DNA of 64,000 nucleotides from Tenericutes bacterium HGW-Tenericutes-2 (GCA_002839095.1 PGXL01000003.1:62001-126000); one strand, 5' to 3'. Numbered from the stretch's first letter, positions 34,855 through 45,308 are shown. Translations and numbers: made by a program. Notes: a model not told the origin generated them from the sequence alone.

Positions 34855-34893
34855 AAAAAAAATGGTGTAGTTCATAAGAACTGCACCTTTTTT
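34855..34893. terminator. Bidirectional terminator between rocA and citXG
   Basis: A 10-bp stem (34864-34873/34878-34887, one G-T pair) with ATAA loop is flanked by an A run and a T run, so it can stop transcription from both convergent operons. Confidence 0.85.
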
Positions 34894-36163
34894 AATATAG
34901 TTTTTTCTTAACTAAGTATAAGAATATCGTTGATACGAGTAAATCAGCTGCACCACCAAAACTAATGTTTTCTTCTATACAATACTGAGTAAACTCAATG
35001 ACTTCATCTAAATTGTCAGTATCTACTTGTGCAAGCTTTCTTTTAATCATCATATATCTTTCAAGAGAACCAGCTCTTTTTAATAAAACTGTATCATCAG
35101 TCGATAATACAATCATTTTTAAAAGTCCACGTAAGCTAGAATCACTTAAACTATCCTTATATTCTAAGTTGACTAAGGCGAGATGAATTGTAGGAAATCC
35201 TAGATAGGCTTCACCACGAGCTCCCTTGACCTGGTGAGTATGATATGCTTGTTCACCAAAAGTAATTGGGTCTCTATCAAACTCTCTTAAAAGATCATTG
35301 GTCATATTTTGAATATTCTTAAAGATTAAATCAAATTGCTGATGATGTGAGATTAAATATCCTGTAGATAGCATCACAAGGCCTAAAACAAAGATTAATC
35401 CCTTATAGCAGTTGATACCATTGGTAGCCTTTAGCATGTCCTCTTCAGCAATAATTCCAATTTCTTTAGCTTCGCTAAAGAGATTGATTATGTCATTAGA
35501 GTAATAACCCATTTCAAACATTTTACCAAAATAAGGAATGATAACCTTTTGAGCAATTAGCATGAGTTCATAGGTCATGTCTTGATGAGAACCCTTGGTC
35601 GTTTTAGTAACCAAACCAAATTTATGCTCAATGTTTAATTCATAAAGCATCGCTTTTTCTGCATACTCTGTCATTAGACTTCGTAAATAGGTAAAAACAG
35701 ATTGCTTGATATGGTTTATAAGTTCTTTTGTAGTGTGTGTTTGATTTCTTGAGCAAATTCTTGCATCCTGTTCACATAGATAACAAACTCTATTTTTAAT
35801 GCCTAATTCAGTTCTTGAAACTGATTTTTTACTTTCAATATAATAATCAAGATCGATAAATCTACCAAGTGGATGATTATCCTCTAGCTCAACTAGTAGA
35901 GATTTAATATTTTCTACATTTTCTTTATTAGCAACTATTAAGTAGTATGGTCCATCCATGCTTTCTTTATACTCGTAATATTTGATTGAGATTTTATCCT
36001 TAAGCTCATTGAAAAATAAGCGTACCAAAAGATACGCTTCACTTATATTTTTATGATCTCCTGGAATATTTGCTTTAATCGAAATCAAAGAGAGCCTAAA
36101 TGTTTCTTGGAGCTCTTGGATACGGACATGTCTATTTTCTCTAGATTCAAGAATTTCATTCAT
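34892..36163 (-). CDS. citXG: Bifunctional CitX-CitG: holo-citrate lyase synthase / triphosphoribosyl-dephospho-CoA synthase
   Basis: 423 residues. The N-terminal ~165 match CitX (GRFIDLDYY, then CYLCEQDARICSR with the HTT following). The C-terminal ~250 match CitG (GATNGINCYKGLIFVLGL, KGARGEAYLGFPT, FGGAADLLVSTIFL). Together they make the 2'-(5''-phosphoribosyl)-3'-dephospho-CoA prosthetic group and attach it to CitD. The fusion is known in some bacteria (Haemophilus type). Last gene of the minus-strand glutamate operon; overlaps citC by 8 bp. Confidence 0.88.
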   Translation of the reverse strand: MNEILESRENRHVRIQELQETFRLSLISIKANIPGDHKNISEAYLLVRLFFNELKDKISIKYYEYKESMDGPYYLIVANKENVENIKSLLVELEDNHPLGRFIDLDYYIESKKSVSRTELGIKNRVCYLCEQDARICSRNQTHTTKELINHIKQSVFTYLRSLMTEYAEKAMLYELNIEHKFGLVTKTTKGSHQDMTYELMLIAQKVIIPYFGKMFEMGYYSNDIINLFSEAKEIGIIAEEDMLKATNGINCYKGLIFVLGLVMLSTGYLISHHQQFDLIFKNIQNMTNDLLREFDRDPITFGEQAYHTHQVKGARGEAYLGFPTIHLALVNLEYKDSLSDSSLRGLLKMIVLSTDDTVLLKRAGSLERYMMIKRKLAQVDTDNLDEVIEFTQYCIEENISFGGAADLLVSTIFLYLVKKKLY

Positions 36164-37154
36164 GATGGAATAGAGCCTTTCCTTTTTTGGATTTCAAAAA
36201 TTTATAGGTTGCGACAGGTGTATAGAACTTAATTAAATCGTATTTTTTTTCTTTAGCTAACTTTCTGATTAAGGACGCACTCACAACATCTTGTTTATTT
36301 CTGAGTCTTTCGATAACGACTAGCTTATCTTGTAATATTTTTTTCATGGTTTCATTGTAGGCATTGGTTGCAGGATCGAGAGGCTCGCTTCCTACATATC
36401 TAAAATCGATTGAAAAAATAGGGACAAAGTATTTTTGAAAGATTGATATATCTAAATTCATATAAGCATAGGATTTTTCACTGGTTTCCTTCAGGAAGTA
36501 GGTCGGAAAGGTAGCTGTACTAATGATATATGGTGTTGATGGAAGTATATGCACATTCGTTAAATGCTTTGTAGACTTCGTTAATAACTCATATCTAACT
36601 TCATAGGGAAATACTGACTTATTTTCTTCGACCAAAAAGATTAATACATTATCATTTTGAGAAGCACATTTTTCTATTAAATATAAATGACCTAAGGTGA
36701 CTGGATTACAATTCATTACGATAGCAGCAGTTGTACCTCTGACTAAATTTAAGGAAAGCTTTAGTCTTGATAATCTTTCAATAATAGTATTAAAATTGTT
36801 TTCGAGCATAACAATGGTTTCATTTTCATAAATGAGTGAAAAATTATAATTCAAGAAGAAAGCCTTATTTTTTGGCGTTGTAAAAAGGAAATATTTTTGG
36901 ATACCTTTTTCATTGAGAATACTCATCAAATGAGATAAGATAAGTGCTGTTAAGTTCTCTCCTTGATGAGTCGCATCCACAGCAATCATTTTGATTACAT
37001 TAGAATCAAGAGATCCAGTAGCAATCATCTTGTCATTCTCATAGATTCCAATCGTTTGAGTGACGTTATCATCAAAGCTTAAATTGTTTTGAATTAAAAG
37101 GTTTTTTACGTCATCCAATTCACTTTTTGACATGCAATCAACAAATCGATACAT
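36156..37154 (-). CDS. citC: [Citrate (pro-3S)-lyase] ligase (acetylates lyase acyl carrier)
   Basis: 332 residues. An N-terminal GNAT-like domain (IGIYENDKMIATGSL, IAVDATHQGENLTALIL) is followed by a nucleotidyltransferase-like domain with the HxGH motif NCNPVTLGHLYLIEKC (around residue 150) and a C-terminal SASLIRKLA. This is the CitC layout. It uses acetate and ATP to acetylate the thiol of the CitD prosthetic group, activating the lyase. Between citF and citXG. Confidence 0.92.
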   Translation of the reverse strand: MYRFVDCMSKSELDDVKNLLIQNNLSFDDNVTQTIGIYENDKMIATGSLDSNVIKMIAVDATHQGENLTALILSHLMSILNEKGIQKYFLFTTPKNKAFFLNYNFSLIYENETIVMLENNFNTIIERLSRLKLSLNLVRGTTAAIVMNCNPVTLGHLYLIEKCASQNDNVLIFLVEENKSVFPYEVRYELLTKSTKHLTNVHILPSTPYIISTATFPTYFLKETSEKSYAYMNLDISIFQKYFVPIFSIDFRYVGSEPLDPATNAYNETMKKILQDKLVVIERLRNKQDVVSASLIRKLAKEKKYDLIKFYTPVATYKFLKSKKGKALFHHE

Positions 37155-37163
37155 AATTTCTCC

Positions 37164-38660
37164 TTAAACTTTGTAGATGCTATCTATAATCGAACCATCT
37201 CGATATCTGACGACTCCAATGATTTGTTCACTTTTTTGTTTTACTTTAGGAATACCTGTGATTGCAATTGATTTTTCAAGTAGCTCCTTCATGGTTACGA
37301 TATTTAATTTTGAGTTTTTAAGCTTCTCAAGTAAATCAACTCTTTTTGGGTTAATTGCTATACCACGCTCAGTAACTAAACAGTCAACGGTTTCACCTGG
37401 TGTCGTAATGGTTGTTACATGTTTTCTAACCATAGATGTTCTTGATTTGAGTAGGTTTGTAGTGATGATGGTAAGCTTTGCTCCAGCAGCAGTATCAGAA
37501 TGTCCTCCACTACCACCAATTATACTTCCATGTGAGTCAGTTGTGACATTGACATTGAAATCTAAATCAATCTCAGTTGCACCAAGAATGACTATATCGA
37601 GCTGATCAACAACTGGATTGTCATATGGATTACCATATTTGGATGCACTCATACAGATATGGTTTTTATTTTTTTTATAGGATTTCACAGCCTCTAAATC
37701 GAAGCACTGAACATCATAAAGCTTTTCAAATAAACCCGCTTCATGCATTTGAACTAGAAAATCAGTGATTCCTCCAGAAGCGAAGGATCCCTTGACTTTC
37801 TTCTCAATCATCTTGGACTTTAATGCATTGGCAACAGCTAAAGAGGTTCCACCTGCTCCTGTTTGAAAGCTCATGCCATTTTGAATATAACCAAGCTCCT
37901 CAATTAATTTTGCTGTATCATTTGCTATTTTTAATTGAACAGGGTCCTTGGTTGGCTTTGTTGTGCCAGATACGATACCCTTTGCATCGCCAATTCTTGG
38001 AACCTTTATGACATAGTCTACATATTTAGCATCAATATCAATTCTATCTAATTTATCTACCAAATGGTCAGTAACGACAACTTTTGTTTTGGCATACATT
38101 AAATCAGAGATTGCATAGCCCAATGTTCCACAGGCACTCATACCATCAATACCGTTTCCATTTCCTGAGTGATCCGAGGTTGGAACTGCAATAAAAGAAA
38201 CATCGATAGGTAATTCTCCAGATTCGATTGCTCTTGGTCTACCGCCATGGGTATCCATCACGAGCAACTCTTTTAAGTAGCCTTGACTTACAGCCTCTGC
38301 AACAGGACCGTTGATATAGTTTGTATATATTTTTATGATGTTTTCATTTTTTATTAATTCTACCATAGGTTCATGAACTGAAAATATAGCAGAAGGAGCA
38401 AGAATCATGTTTTTTAATTTTCTATTTTTGATTTCAGATAACACCATATTTAAAACATCATCACCATTTCTTAAATGATGATGAAAGGATAAAGTCATGC
38501 CTGATTGGATTGGAATTAAATCAAAAACCTTAGAAATACTATCAACTAGTTTTTCTTTGTTTGTTGAAATAACCTCTTGAATTAGTTTTCTTTTGCCTGA
38601 TTTGAGACCTTGATAAGGTGCTAAATCATCAGGAATAAAGCGGTTTAAGCTATTGATCAT
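37164..38660 (-). CDS. citF: Citrate/citramalate lyase alpha subunit (CoA-transferase)
   Basis: 498 residues, normal for CitF. GMTLSFHHHLRNGDDVLN, FSVHEPMVELI, VMDTHGGRPRAIESGELPIDVSFIA and VTERGIAINPKR follow the family throughout. It transfers the acyl carrier from acetyl to the hydroxyacid. Because the operon starts with glutamate mutase and methylaspartate lyase, the substrate is most likely (S)-citramalate rather than citrate, as in Clostridium tetanomorphum. 7 bp after citE. Confidence 0.93.
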   Translation of the reverse strand: MINSLNRFIPDDLAPYQGLKSGKRKLIQEVISTNKEKLVDSISKVFDLIPIQSGMTLSFHHHLRNGDDVLNMVLSEIKNRKLKNMILAPSAIFSVHEPMVELIKNENIIKIYTNYINGPVAEAVSQGYLKELLVMDTHGGRPRAIESGELPIDVSFIAVPTSDHSGNGNGIDGMSACGTLGYAISDLMYAKTKVVVTDHLVDKLDRIDIDAKYVDYVIKVPRIGDAKGIVSGTTKPTKDPVQLKIANDTAKLIEELGYIQNGMSFQTGAGGTSLAVANALKSKMIEKKVKGSFASGGITDFLVQMHEAGLFEKLYDVQCFDLEAVKSYKKNKNHICMSASKYGNPYDNPVVDQLDIVILGATEIDLDFNVNVTTDSHGSIIGGSGGHSDTAAGAKLTIITTNLLKSRTSMVRKHVTTITTPGETVDCLVTERGIAINPKRVDLLEKLKNSKLNIVTMKELLEKSIAITGIPKVKQKSEQIIGVVRYRDGSIIDSIYKV

Positions 38661-38667
38661 AATTCAC

Positions 38668-39525
38668 CTATAATAAATTCCATTGTTTTGCTTTTTCAAT
38701 AATTTTTTTAGCGCGCTCAATGATTGGTTTATCTATCATTTTACCATCAACAGAAAAAGCTCCTCTATTTTCAATTATCGCAGCTTCATTTGCCTTCAAT
38801 ACTTTTTTCGCATATTCGATTTCAGACTCTTTAGGTGAAAACACTTGATTGACAACTTCAATTTGAACTGGATGTATACAAGCCTTTGCATTCATACCTA
38901 GAGATTTAGCGAAATTTGAATCCTTTTCAAGACCTTTTGGATTGGTAGGATTTGTGTAGGGTGTATCAATCGCATCGATTAGATTCGCTTTTGCAGCTAA
39001 AATCACCATTTGTCTAGAAAGAAGTATTTCTAATCCATCTTCAGTTCTTTCTACCTCTAAATCGGTTGCTAAATCCTCCCCACCAAGAAGAAGACCATTC
39101 ACTCTTTCTATTTTAGCGATGTTATTCACTTCAATGATTGAGCCTGCTTTTTCAATAATTGGAATAATCCCAATTCTTTTACTCATTTTGGTTTTCTTTT
39201 CAATTTTAGTTAAAACCTGATCAAGTAATAAAGTAGACTCCATTGTAGCCTTTGGAAGCATGATGGTATCGATTTTATCACTGACGATTGTTGTTAAATC
39301 AATAAAGCCTAAAGTATTATCTAATCCATTGATTCTAACAATTTTTTCAATAGAACCTAAAGGATATAAATTTAAAAACTGGTTAAGTAATTGTAGCGCA
39401 GCATCCTTTTCAGAAAGAAGAACTGCATCTTCAAGATCAAAAATAACAGAATCAGCAGCAAAAACATCAGCATTTTGAAGCATTGCTGGCGCGTTGGATG
39501 GAATAAATAATAAACTTCTACGCAT
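38668..39525 (-). CDS. citE: Citrate/citramalate lyase beta subunit
   Basis: 285 residues of the HpcH/HpaI aldolase family: RRSLLFIPSNAPAML, SVIFDLEDAVLLSEKDAA, IVRINGLDN, LLLGGEDLATDLEVER, KACIHPVQIEVVNQVF. The Arg, Glu and Asp residues for Mg2+ and acyl binding are present. It cleaves citramalyl-carrier to pyruvate and acetyl-carrier. Overlaps citD by 8 bp. Confidence 0.93.
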   Translation of the reverse strand: MRRSLLFIPSNAPAMLQNADVFAADSVIFDLEDAVLLSEKDAALQLLNQFLNLYPLGSIEKIVRINGLDNTLGFIDLTTIVSDKIDTIMLPKATMESTLLLDQVLTKIEKKTKMSKRIGIIPIIEKAGSIIEVNNIAKIERVNGLLLGGEDLATDLEVERTEDGLEILLSRQMVILAAKANLIDAIDTPYTNPTNPKGLEKDSNFAKSLGMNAKACIHPVQIEVVNQVFSPKESEIEYAKKVLKANEAAIIENRGAFSVDGKMIDKPIIERAKKIIEKAKQWNLL

Positions 39526-39778
39526 GGCTATTCTCCAATCTCTGAATTGCAGTCATTAATCTAGCTTTTACAGTATAATCTAATGCACCTTTGTCGTCGA
39601 TACGTACAAATATCTTTTCGATTTTCAATTCACTTAAGGTATCCTTGATTACTTTTTCGATTTGCTCTCCAAATTGATCAATTACAATACTTTCAATTTC
39701 GATTTTTAAAGTTTCATAAGGTTGAACTGTTATTAAACAATCATTGGATTCAATTGAACCGCAGGATGCGACTAACAT
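39518..39778 (-). CDS. citD: Citrate/citramalate lyase acyl carrier protein (gamma subunit)
   Basis: 86 residues. CGSIESNDCLI carries the Ser (about residue 11) to which CitX attaches the CoA-like cofactor, and FVRIDDKGALDYTVKARL is the conserved C-terminal block. It ferries acetyl and citramalyl groups between CitF and CitE. 8 bp behind the methylaspartate lyase gene. Confidence 0.92.
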   Translation of the reverse strand: MLVASCGSIESNDCLITVQPYETLKIEIESIVIDQFGEQIEKVIKDTLSELKIEKIFVRIDDKGALDYTVKARLMTAIQRLENSHA

Positions 39779-39786
39779 ATAATCAC

Positions 39787-41031
39787 CTATTTTCTTGAAT
39801 TTGCTATAGCAATGGTACGCTCCATTAAATTTTTAACGATCATAAAACCGCCATCAACATCCATACCTGGCTTAGCTAGACATAAATCAGCTTGACAAGC
39901 GATGGCAACAGATGTAGTTGCTTCTGCAGAAAGATTGGTTTCATTGCATGTTCCACCGCAATAAGCACCAATGCCTTTTTCCTTGCAATAAAGTATTGCC
40001 TCAGCTATGTTATTTAATCCACCTAAATCTGGTGTTTTAATTTGAAGGATGTGTCCTGCCTTTTGGTCAGCAAAGTATTTAATATCCTCTAGGGTATTAC
40101 ACCATTCATCAGCAACTATCTTTACATTAATTTTTTCTTCATCTAAACGTCTTGTGATTTCCTTGAGTGCTAACATCGTTCCTTCTCTATCACCAGAATC
40201 TATTGGACCCTCTAAACTAATTTGGAAAGGAGAAGCAGCAGCCTCTAAATCCTTACAATAGCTGACAATACGATCAATATCATTTTCAAATGCGATACCA
40301 ATTGTACCATAAACATCAACATGTAAAATTGGTGAATAATCAGCATGATTTCTTTTTGAAAGAATTCTATTTTTTAGCCAAGTGACATATTCTAAAAGGA
40401 TTTCTCCATTATATCCTAATTTTTCTTTGACATTATTTATTAAGGCATGTGGCATTGCATCCACTTCCTTTAAAATCATTTTATCAACATTTGTATATCT
40501 GTCATCACCAGATTGTGCAAAGATAGGTACTCTTGTCAATATTTTATGATTGAAGTTATATTCGTCACGAATCACTTCAGCCATTGTTTTATGATTGGCT
40601 ACTGCAACTGCATTTAATAAAGCCTGTGTAATACCATAACGAATTGCAGTATGAATTTTCTTACCTTCTATGGTCATATGATCATATTTTTCTGCAAGTG
40701 GCTTGAATTTTTTTAAATCTTCCCCAATTAAAGATGGAACGATATGCTTTTCAATATATGGAATAAAATCATTTGCTAAAAATAAAGGATCTCTACCACC
40801 TGCACCAGAGTATTGAACAGCAGCACAATCACCAACACCAACTGAACCGTCTTCTAATACAATTTGAACGGAAATTGCTTCACCAGGCACTCTAACTTCC
40901 TTAAAGCCTTCAGTTAGTGGTTCACCAATATACAAGAACCCATCCTTTTGAGCATCTTTTTTTATTGCTTTTTGATCGTCAAAATAAAAACCTGTATAAC
41001 TTTTTGTTAAAATTACATTTTGTATTTTCAT
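39787..41031 (-). CDS. mal: Methylaspartate ammonia-lyase
   Basis: 414 residues, the usual length. Enolase-superfamily fold: SVGVGDCAAVQYSGAGGRDP in the capping domain, then Mg2+ ligands in HVDVYGTIG, ISLEGPID and VADEWCN, and the catalytic Lys in LQIKTPDLGG. It eliminates ammonia from (2S,3S)-3-methylaspartate to give mesaconate. Directly (1 bp) behind glmE, as in the Clostridium tetanomorphum operon. Confidence 0.95.
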   Translation of the reverse strand: MKIQNVILTKSYTGFYFDDQKAIKKDAQKDGFLYIGEPLTEGFKEVRVPGEAISVQIVLEDGSVGVGDCAAVQYSGAGGRDPLFLANDFIPYIEKHIVPSLIGEDLKKFKPLAEKYDHMTIEGKKIHTAIRYGITQALLNAVAVANHKTMAEVIRDEYNFNHKILTRVPIFAQSGDDRYTNVDKMILKEVDAMPHALINNVKEKLGYNGEILLEYVTWLKNRILSKRNHADYSPILHVDVYGTIGIAFENDIDRIVSYCKDLEAAASPFQISLEGPIDSGDREGTMLALKEITRRLDEEKINVKIVADEWCNTLEDIKYFADQKAGHILQIKTPDLGGLNNIAEAILYCKEKGIGAYCGGTCNETNLSAEATTSVAIACQADLCLAKPGMDVDGGFMIVKNLMERTIAIANSRK

Positions 41032-41032
41032 A

Positions 41033-42502
41033 TTATTTTTTGATTCCTGTCATTGGTCTTCCAATCAATTGTCCCTGACTGACTGCGTAAATATCATCTA
41101 CAGTCATTTGGAATGTGATTGATCTTCCTTCGGCTTTTGCCCTTTCGTCTAATTTTTGTTTGTGGAAATCTTTGATGTCTTGGGACATACCCAAGCTGCC
41201 AAACTCAAGGATGCGAACACATCCGTTATTATCTCTTGCTGGTAAAACTTTGTTTTGGTTTTGTTTACTTGGAGCAAATGGTACATCGATAACACCAAGT
41301 TCAAAGGCTTTAATCGTACCAACAGCTAAATCATTATCACCAAGCTCATAAACTGTATCTAAAAGACAAGTAACTTCTTTTCTGATTTGTAGCTTTTCTG
41401 AATCGAGTAAAGGAGAAGGTTGCATTTTTTGATCCTTTAATAGATTAACTACCATCTTAGATTCTCTAATCCCAAATCCATTGATTTCTTTGGTAGGGAC
41501 ACCAATCGATTCATAAGGAGTTTTCGTAATCATTTTTGTAGCACCTGCCAGTGCTGCAACAGTAGAAGCCATTGCAATTAAGCCTGCAGCCTTCGCTTCA
41601 TCCGATGGGAATCCACCCATCCATTGATGAAATACTGTCGTTACAAATACATCGTTATAACCATATTTGTGTAGATATTCATCTGTTAGTTCTTGAAGCA
41701 TGTGAATAGCGGCAACATCTTGGATGATATTACCACATTGCCCATAACCAACTGTAATATTTTTAACACCCTGTTCAGCTGCTAAAAGTGCTTCAATAAT
41801 TCCAATAGTAATCGCAATCGATGGTGGTACAAGTGTTCCTGTTAGAGGACCAAATGGTTCTCTATTGATGTGAATGCCATGATCCTCATAATAGCCAACT
41901 AAACGGTCACAATACTGCCAATAGTAAAGAGAATCAGCTATAGAAATATTTTTAGCGTATGGAAGATTATATGAAATGCCTCCACCTTCATTGGATGTCC
42001 AACCTGCGGCATGAATAATTTCAGCTAAAAGTCTACCATCTGGTGTTCCATGTCTTGCTTGCATGGGAACGTTCACTGCATCTAGTACTTCCTTGCAGGC
42101 TTCAACACCATGATTCACAGCAGGGAAACCATTGAGTAGCGATCTACCTTCCTGTTGACTTACTCTTACACCCTCTTCAGCTTCTGCATAACGATTATGT
42201 CTAGTGTAGGAATCGATAGTAGCTGGCAAAAAATCAGCGCCAGCTTTTTCTAGATGACGCATTAGATCGATATGTTCGGATAAAAGAGCTACACCAGCAC
42301 GAGGTTGAACATAGGTTCTACCCTGAGCCTTTGCTTCCATCAGTTTTAATGCGAAATTCTTATGTGCAGGAACCTTTTTTAGATTCTCTACAGCAACATC
42401 TAAGTCTAAAAGAGGTGAACTCCCTGTTGGCCAAGATGCGAGTACTTCCTTACGTACCTCTAGAAATTTTTCTAGAGACCATTTTTTGTTTACGACCTGC
42501 AT
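41033..42502 (-). CDS. glmE: Glutamate mutase epsilon (catalytic E) subunit
   Basis: 489 residues, the normal length. [52 protein letters not shown] and [19 protein letters not shown] cover the TIM-barrel that holds substrate and adenosylcobalamin. With GlmS it rearranges L-glutamate to (2S,3S)-3-methylaspartate by a radical mechanism. 10 bp behind glmL. Confidence 0.95.
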   Translation of the reverse strand: MQVVNKKWSLEKFLEVRKEVLASWPTGSSPLLDLDVAVENLKKVPAHKNFALKLMEAKAQGRTYVQPRAGVALLSEHIDLMRHLEKAGADFLPATIDSYTRHNRYAEAEEGVRVSQQEGRSLLNGFPAVNHGVEACKEVLDAVNVPMQARHGTPDGRLLAEIIHAAGWTSNEGGGISYNLPYAKNISIADSLYYWQYCDRLVGYYEDHGIHINREPFGPLTGTLVPPSIAITIGIIEALLAAEQGVKNITVGYGQCGNIIQDVAAIHMLQELTDEYLHKYGYNDVFVTTVFHQWMGGFPSDEAKAAGLIAMASTVAALAGATKMITKTPYESIGVPTKEINGFGIRESKMVVNLLKDQKMQPSPLLDSEKLQIRKEVTCLLDTVYELGDNDLAVGTIKAFELGVIDVPFAPSKQNQNKVLPARDNNGCVRILEFGSLGMSQDIKDFHKQKLDERAKAEGRSITFQMTVDDIYAVSQGQLIGRPMTGIKK

Positions 42503-42512
42503 GATTTTTCTC

Positions 42513-43895
42513 CTAAAGTTCTACAATGCGTTTCTTCATTATTTTTAATGCAATTTCTGGATAATCTATAGATAATAACCCCATGGCAGACAAAATATAA
42601 TCCTTGTCAAGTAAAAACTTCGGATGATGTGGTCTAAGCTCCATTGGTTTTGATTCCATTTTTGTACCATGCTTTAATACCGATACTGGATCTTTACTGT
42701 GTATTACAACTCCACCAGTACCAATAAAGTAGTTCGCCTTGGTTAAATCTTTTCCTAATTGATAATACATTACACCCATCGGTGTATATACTGGCTTTAA
42801 TGTACCTACATGACGAGATAAAGCTGTTTCAATACATTTTCCTGCAATGATATCTTCAACATGTTCATCGAATTCTGTTTTTGCAAGAAACTCGATATCA
42901 TTATGTCTTTTATTTGCTTCAAAGACGATATCAATGCCCAGTTTATTCCAGTGACTGATTTCTGCAGAGGTCATTGTCTCTAGGACACCTAGTGCAGAAT
43001 ATCTCATTCCTAAATCACCTTCAACTGTTCTTTTTGCAAATGGTTCTTCAAGCCCTGATAAAAGAGCATTCATCTGAGTTGGTAAGCCAAGAGCCATCGA
43101 ATAGACGTCTGTGGTTGCTCCACCAAGATCGGCAATCATTAAATCACCAAGTCCCTTTTCATCGTCAAATCCCTTTGATAATAGTTCAGCAGCCATTAAA
43201 ACTGCGTTTGGTGTTGGAAGAATAACCTGATCAATCGTTTCTTCAACCTTTTTGATTCCCTTTGCTTCAATAATATTTTTGACAAAAATTTCCTTGATTT
43301 TATTCTTTGCACTATCAATATTTAAATGATTGAGTTTAGGCATCACATTTTCACAAATATGAAAATCCTTATTTGCTGCAGATAATATCTCTGTGATTTC
43401 ATCAATAGCATCTTTATTTCCAGCGAAGATAATCGGTGCTTTTACAGTTGATTTAGCAAGTTGCTTCGCATTATGAATGACACATTCCTTATTCCCACCA
43501 TTTGCACCACCAGCAAGTAGAATAATGTCAATTTTTTTATCAAGGATGCTTTGTACCTCAGCATTATTGATATTGTGAGATAAAACAAGTTCAACCTTGG
43601 CGCCTGCACCAAGACAAACTCTTTTCGCAGCTTCAGTGGTCAATTCTTCAACTAAACCAATTGCAGCCATTTTAAGACCGCCAGCTGCAGAAGAGCAAGC
43701 AACAATCTTTTCGAATTTGATTTCTCTTCCTATTTGCTCATTGAGCTTAGAAAGTGCATGATTATAGCCATCTATAATATTTGTTTCTACAGTTGTAATT
43801 GCTTTAGAGGTTGCAATGATGTCCTCTTTATCCAAATCGACAGCAGTAAGCTTAGTGAATGTCGAACCGAAATCCACCAATAAATAGCTTTTCAT
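42513..43895 (-). CDS. glmL: Glutamate mutase accessory ATPase GlmL (MutL)
   Basis: 460 residues. ASKHA-type phosphate motifs [16 protein letters not shown] at the N terminus and [16 protein letters not shown] around residue 250 identify the GlmL/MutL family. It lies between glmS and glmE in most glutamate mutase operons and is thought to reactivate the mutase by ATP-driven exchange of damaged cobalamin. Overlaps glmS by 1 bp. Confidence 0.93.
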   Translation of the reverse strand: MKSYLLVDFGSTFTKLTAVDLDKEDIIATSKAITTVETNIIDGYNHALSKLNEQIGREIKFEKIVACSSAAGGLKMAAIGLVEELTTEAAKRVCLGAGAKVELVLSHNINNAEVQSILDKKIDIILLAGGANGGNKECVIHNAKQLAKSTVKAPIIFAGNKDAIDEITEILSAANKDFHICENVMPKLNHLNIDSAKNKIKEIFVKNIIEAKGIKKVEETIDQVILPTPNAVLMAAELLSKGFDDEKGLGDLMIADLGGATTDVYSMALGLPTQMNALLSGLEEPFAKRTVEGDLGMRYSALGVLETMTSAEISHWNKLGIDIVFEANKRHNDIEFLAKTEFDEHVEDIIAGKCIETALSRHVGTLKPVYTPMGVMYYQLGKDLTKANYFIGTGGVVIHSKDPVSVLKHGTKMESKPMELRPHHPKFLLDKDYILSAMGLLSIDYPEIALKIMKKRIVEL

Positions 43896-44302
43896 TACAA
43901 GTCTCCTAAATCTGCTTTAATAGTGTCCAAAACCTCATCAATGGTAACACCAGGAGGATAAACACGATTAAACCCCATCGCTTTAAATCTTTTTTCAACA
44001 TCTGCAAAGTCTTGTTTACCTACAACAATATTTCCTCCAACATAAAGGATAACATCGTTTAAACCAGCTTCAATACATTTTTCTCTCATTCCTCTACAGT
44101 CTAGTTCGCCATGACCATATAAAGATGATACTAAAATTAAACGAGCCGATGTTTCGATCGCTGCATTAATAAAATCTTCTTGTGTCGATAAGACACCCAC
44201 ATTGACAACGTTATATCCTTCACGTGTCAATGTATATTCGATGATTCTATTTCCTACAGCATGAACATCAGCTCCGATAACGCCTATAACAATCGACTTC
44301 AT
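43895..44302 (-). CDS. glmS: Glutamate mutase sigma (B12-binding S) subunit
   Basis: 135 residues from the ATG at 44302, preceded by GGAGGAG; the frame is open 19 codons further upstream, but that part overlaps the leader and lacks a ribosome site. [14 protein letters not shown] contains the DxHxxG motif whose His coordinates cobalt in base-off cobalamin, and [19 protein letters not shown] is the conserved second block. First gene of the nine-gene minus-strand operon; the promoter is at 44368-44396 with a cre-like site just after it. Confidence 0.94.
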   Translation of the reverse strand: MKSIVIGVIGADVHAVGNRIIEYTLTREGYNVVNVGVLSTQEDFINAAIETSARLILVSSLYGHGELDCRGMREKCIEAGLNDVILYVGGNIVVGKQDFADVEKRFKAMGFNRVYPPGVTIDEVLDTIKADLGDL

Positions 44303-44343
44303 TTTCTCCTCCAGCAGCCATAAATTCAAATCTCTACAAAAAA

Positions 44344-44359
44344 AATAAAACGCTTTCAT
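44344..44359 (-). promoter_or_regulatory. cre-like (CcpA) site at the glutamate mutase promoter
   Basis: On the minus strand ATGAAAGCGTTTTATT matches 14 of 16 positions of WTGNNARCGNWWWCAW. It sits a few bases after the expected transcription start, where a bound protein would block the operon. Confidence 0.45.
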
Positions 44360-44367
44360 ACACTTGT

Positions 44368-44396
44368 ATTTTAATACAAATTGAAAAAAATTACAA
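44368..44396 (-). promoter_or_regulatory. Promoter of the glutamate mutase-citramalate lyase operon
   Basis: Minus strand: -35 TTGTAA (44391-44396), exactly 17 nt, -10 TAAAAT (44368-44373). The start codon of glmS is 65 nt downstream of the -10. No cobalamin riboswitch is recognisable in the short leader. Confidence 0.65.
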
Positions 44397-44429
44397 CAGG
44401 CAAACTCGATTTGTTTTTATGTTTTTTAA

Positions 44430-44438
44430 TGTTATAAT
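44430..44438 (+). promoter_or_regulatory. Extended -10 promoter of the mesaconase genes
   Basis: TGTTATAAT ends 17 nt before the ATG at 44456, giving a very short leader with GGGTGA at about its first bases. It overlaps an in-frame TTG at 44438, which is therefore not the start. Confidence 0.6.
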
Positions 44439-44455
44439 TGAATTGGGTGAAAAGT

Positions 44456-45295
44456 ATGCGAAATGTAGAGTCAAGTCTTATCGTAAAGACTATAAAAGAA
44501 CTAGCTTTAGATGCAAACTGTAATATAGGAAAATCATTTATTGATGTACTTAGAGATGCACTAAAGAAGGAAAAATCAGATATTGGAAAGAACGTCATTT
44601 CTCAAATTATTGAGAATGACGAGATTGCTTTAGAAAATAAAGAACCTATGTGTCAGGACACTGGTATGGTGGTTGTTTTTGTTGAACTAGGTTATGAGGT
44701 TCATCTTGAAGGTGATTTGTATGATGCAATCAATGAGGGTGTTAGACAAGCCTATGAGGATGGACTTCTTAGAAAGTCTGTAGCAAAGCATCCAATAACT
44801 CGTGGAAACACCAATGATAACACACCAGCAATCATTCATGTGAAATTAGTTCCTGGAGATAAAATTAAGTTTACGCTCGCACCAAAGGGTGGTGGATCGG
44901 AAAATATGAGCTTAGTGAAAATGCTTATTCCATCAGATGGTATTGCAGGTATTAAAAAACTAGTTCTTCACACAATTTTCTATGCAGGTGGGAAACCTTG
45001 TCCACCGTTAGTCGTTGGAGTTGGTATTGGTGGTAATTTGGAAAAGTCTGCACTCATAGCTAAAGAGGCGATTATGCGTGATTTACATGATATAAATCCT
45101 GATCCAGTGCTTGCAAAATTAGAGGCAGAATTATTAGATGAAATCAATCAGCTTGGTGTTGGACCGATGGGCTTTGGTGGATCTACCACTGCTTTAGCAG
45201 TTAAGATCAATGCTTATCCTTGTCACATTGCCTCATTACCTGTTGCAGTCAATCTTCAGTGTCATGCTTCAAGACACAAAGATATGACGATATAG
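44456..45295 (+). CDS. Class I fumarase-type hydratase alpha subunit, probable mesaconase
   Basis: 279 residues. N-terminal half of a class I fumarase with the three Cys for the labile 4Fe-4S cluster in EPMCQDTG, GGKPCPP and NLQCHASRH, plus GNTNDNTPAI and GFGGSTTALAV. Encoded divergently from the glutamate mutase operon and followed 13 bp later by the beta subunit. The pathway needs hydration of mesaconate to (S)-citramalate, a reaction catalysed by such enzymes, so mesaconase is the likely role; fumarate and mesaconate are often both used. Confidence 0.9.
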   Translation: MRNVESSLIVKTIKELALDANCNIGKSFIDVLRDALKKEKSDIGKNVISQIIENDEIALENKEPMCQDTGMVVVFVELGYEVHLEGDLYDAINEGVRQAYEDGLLRKSVAKHPITRGNTNDNTPAIIHVKLVPGDKIKFTLAPKGGGSENMSLVKMLIPSDGIAGIKKLVLHTIFYAGGKPCPPLVVGVGIGGNLEKSALIAKEAIMRDLHDINPDPVLAKLEAELLDEINQLGVGPMGFGGSTTALAVKINAYPCHIASLPVAVNLQCHASRHKDMTI

Positions 45296-45308
45296 GAGGT
45301 ATTTAAAT

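Noticed and set aside
37177..37605. Antisense open frame of 142 codons inside citF
   Set aside because: Complementary to a conserved citF region; Ser/Val-rich composition is that of a frame shadow.
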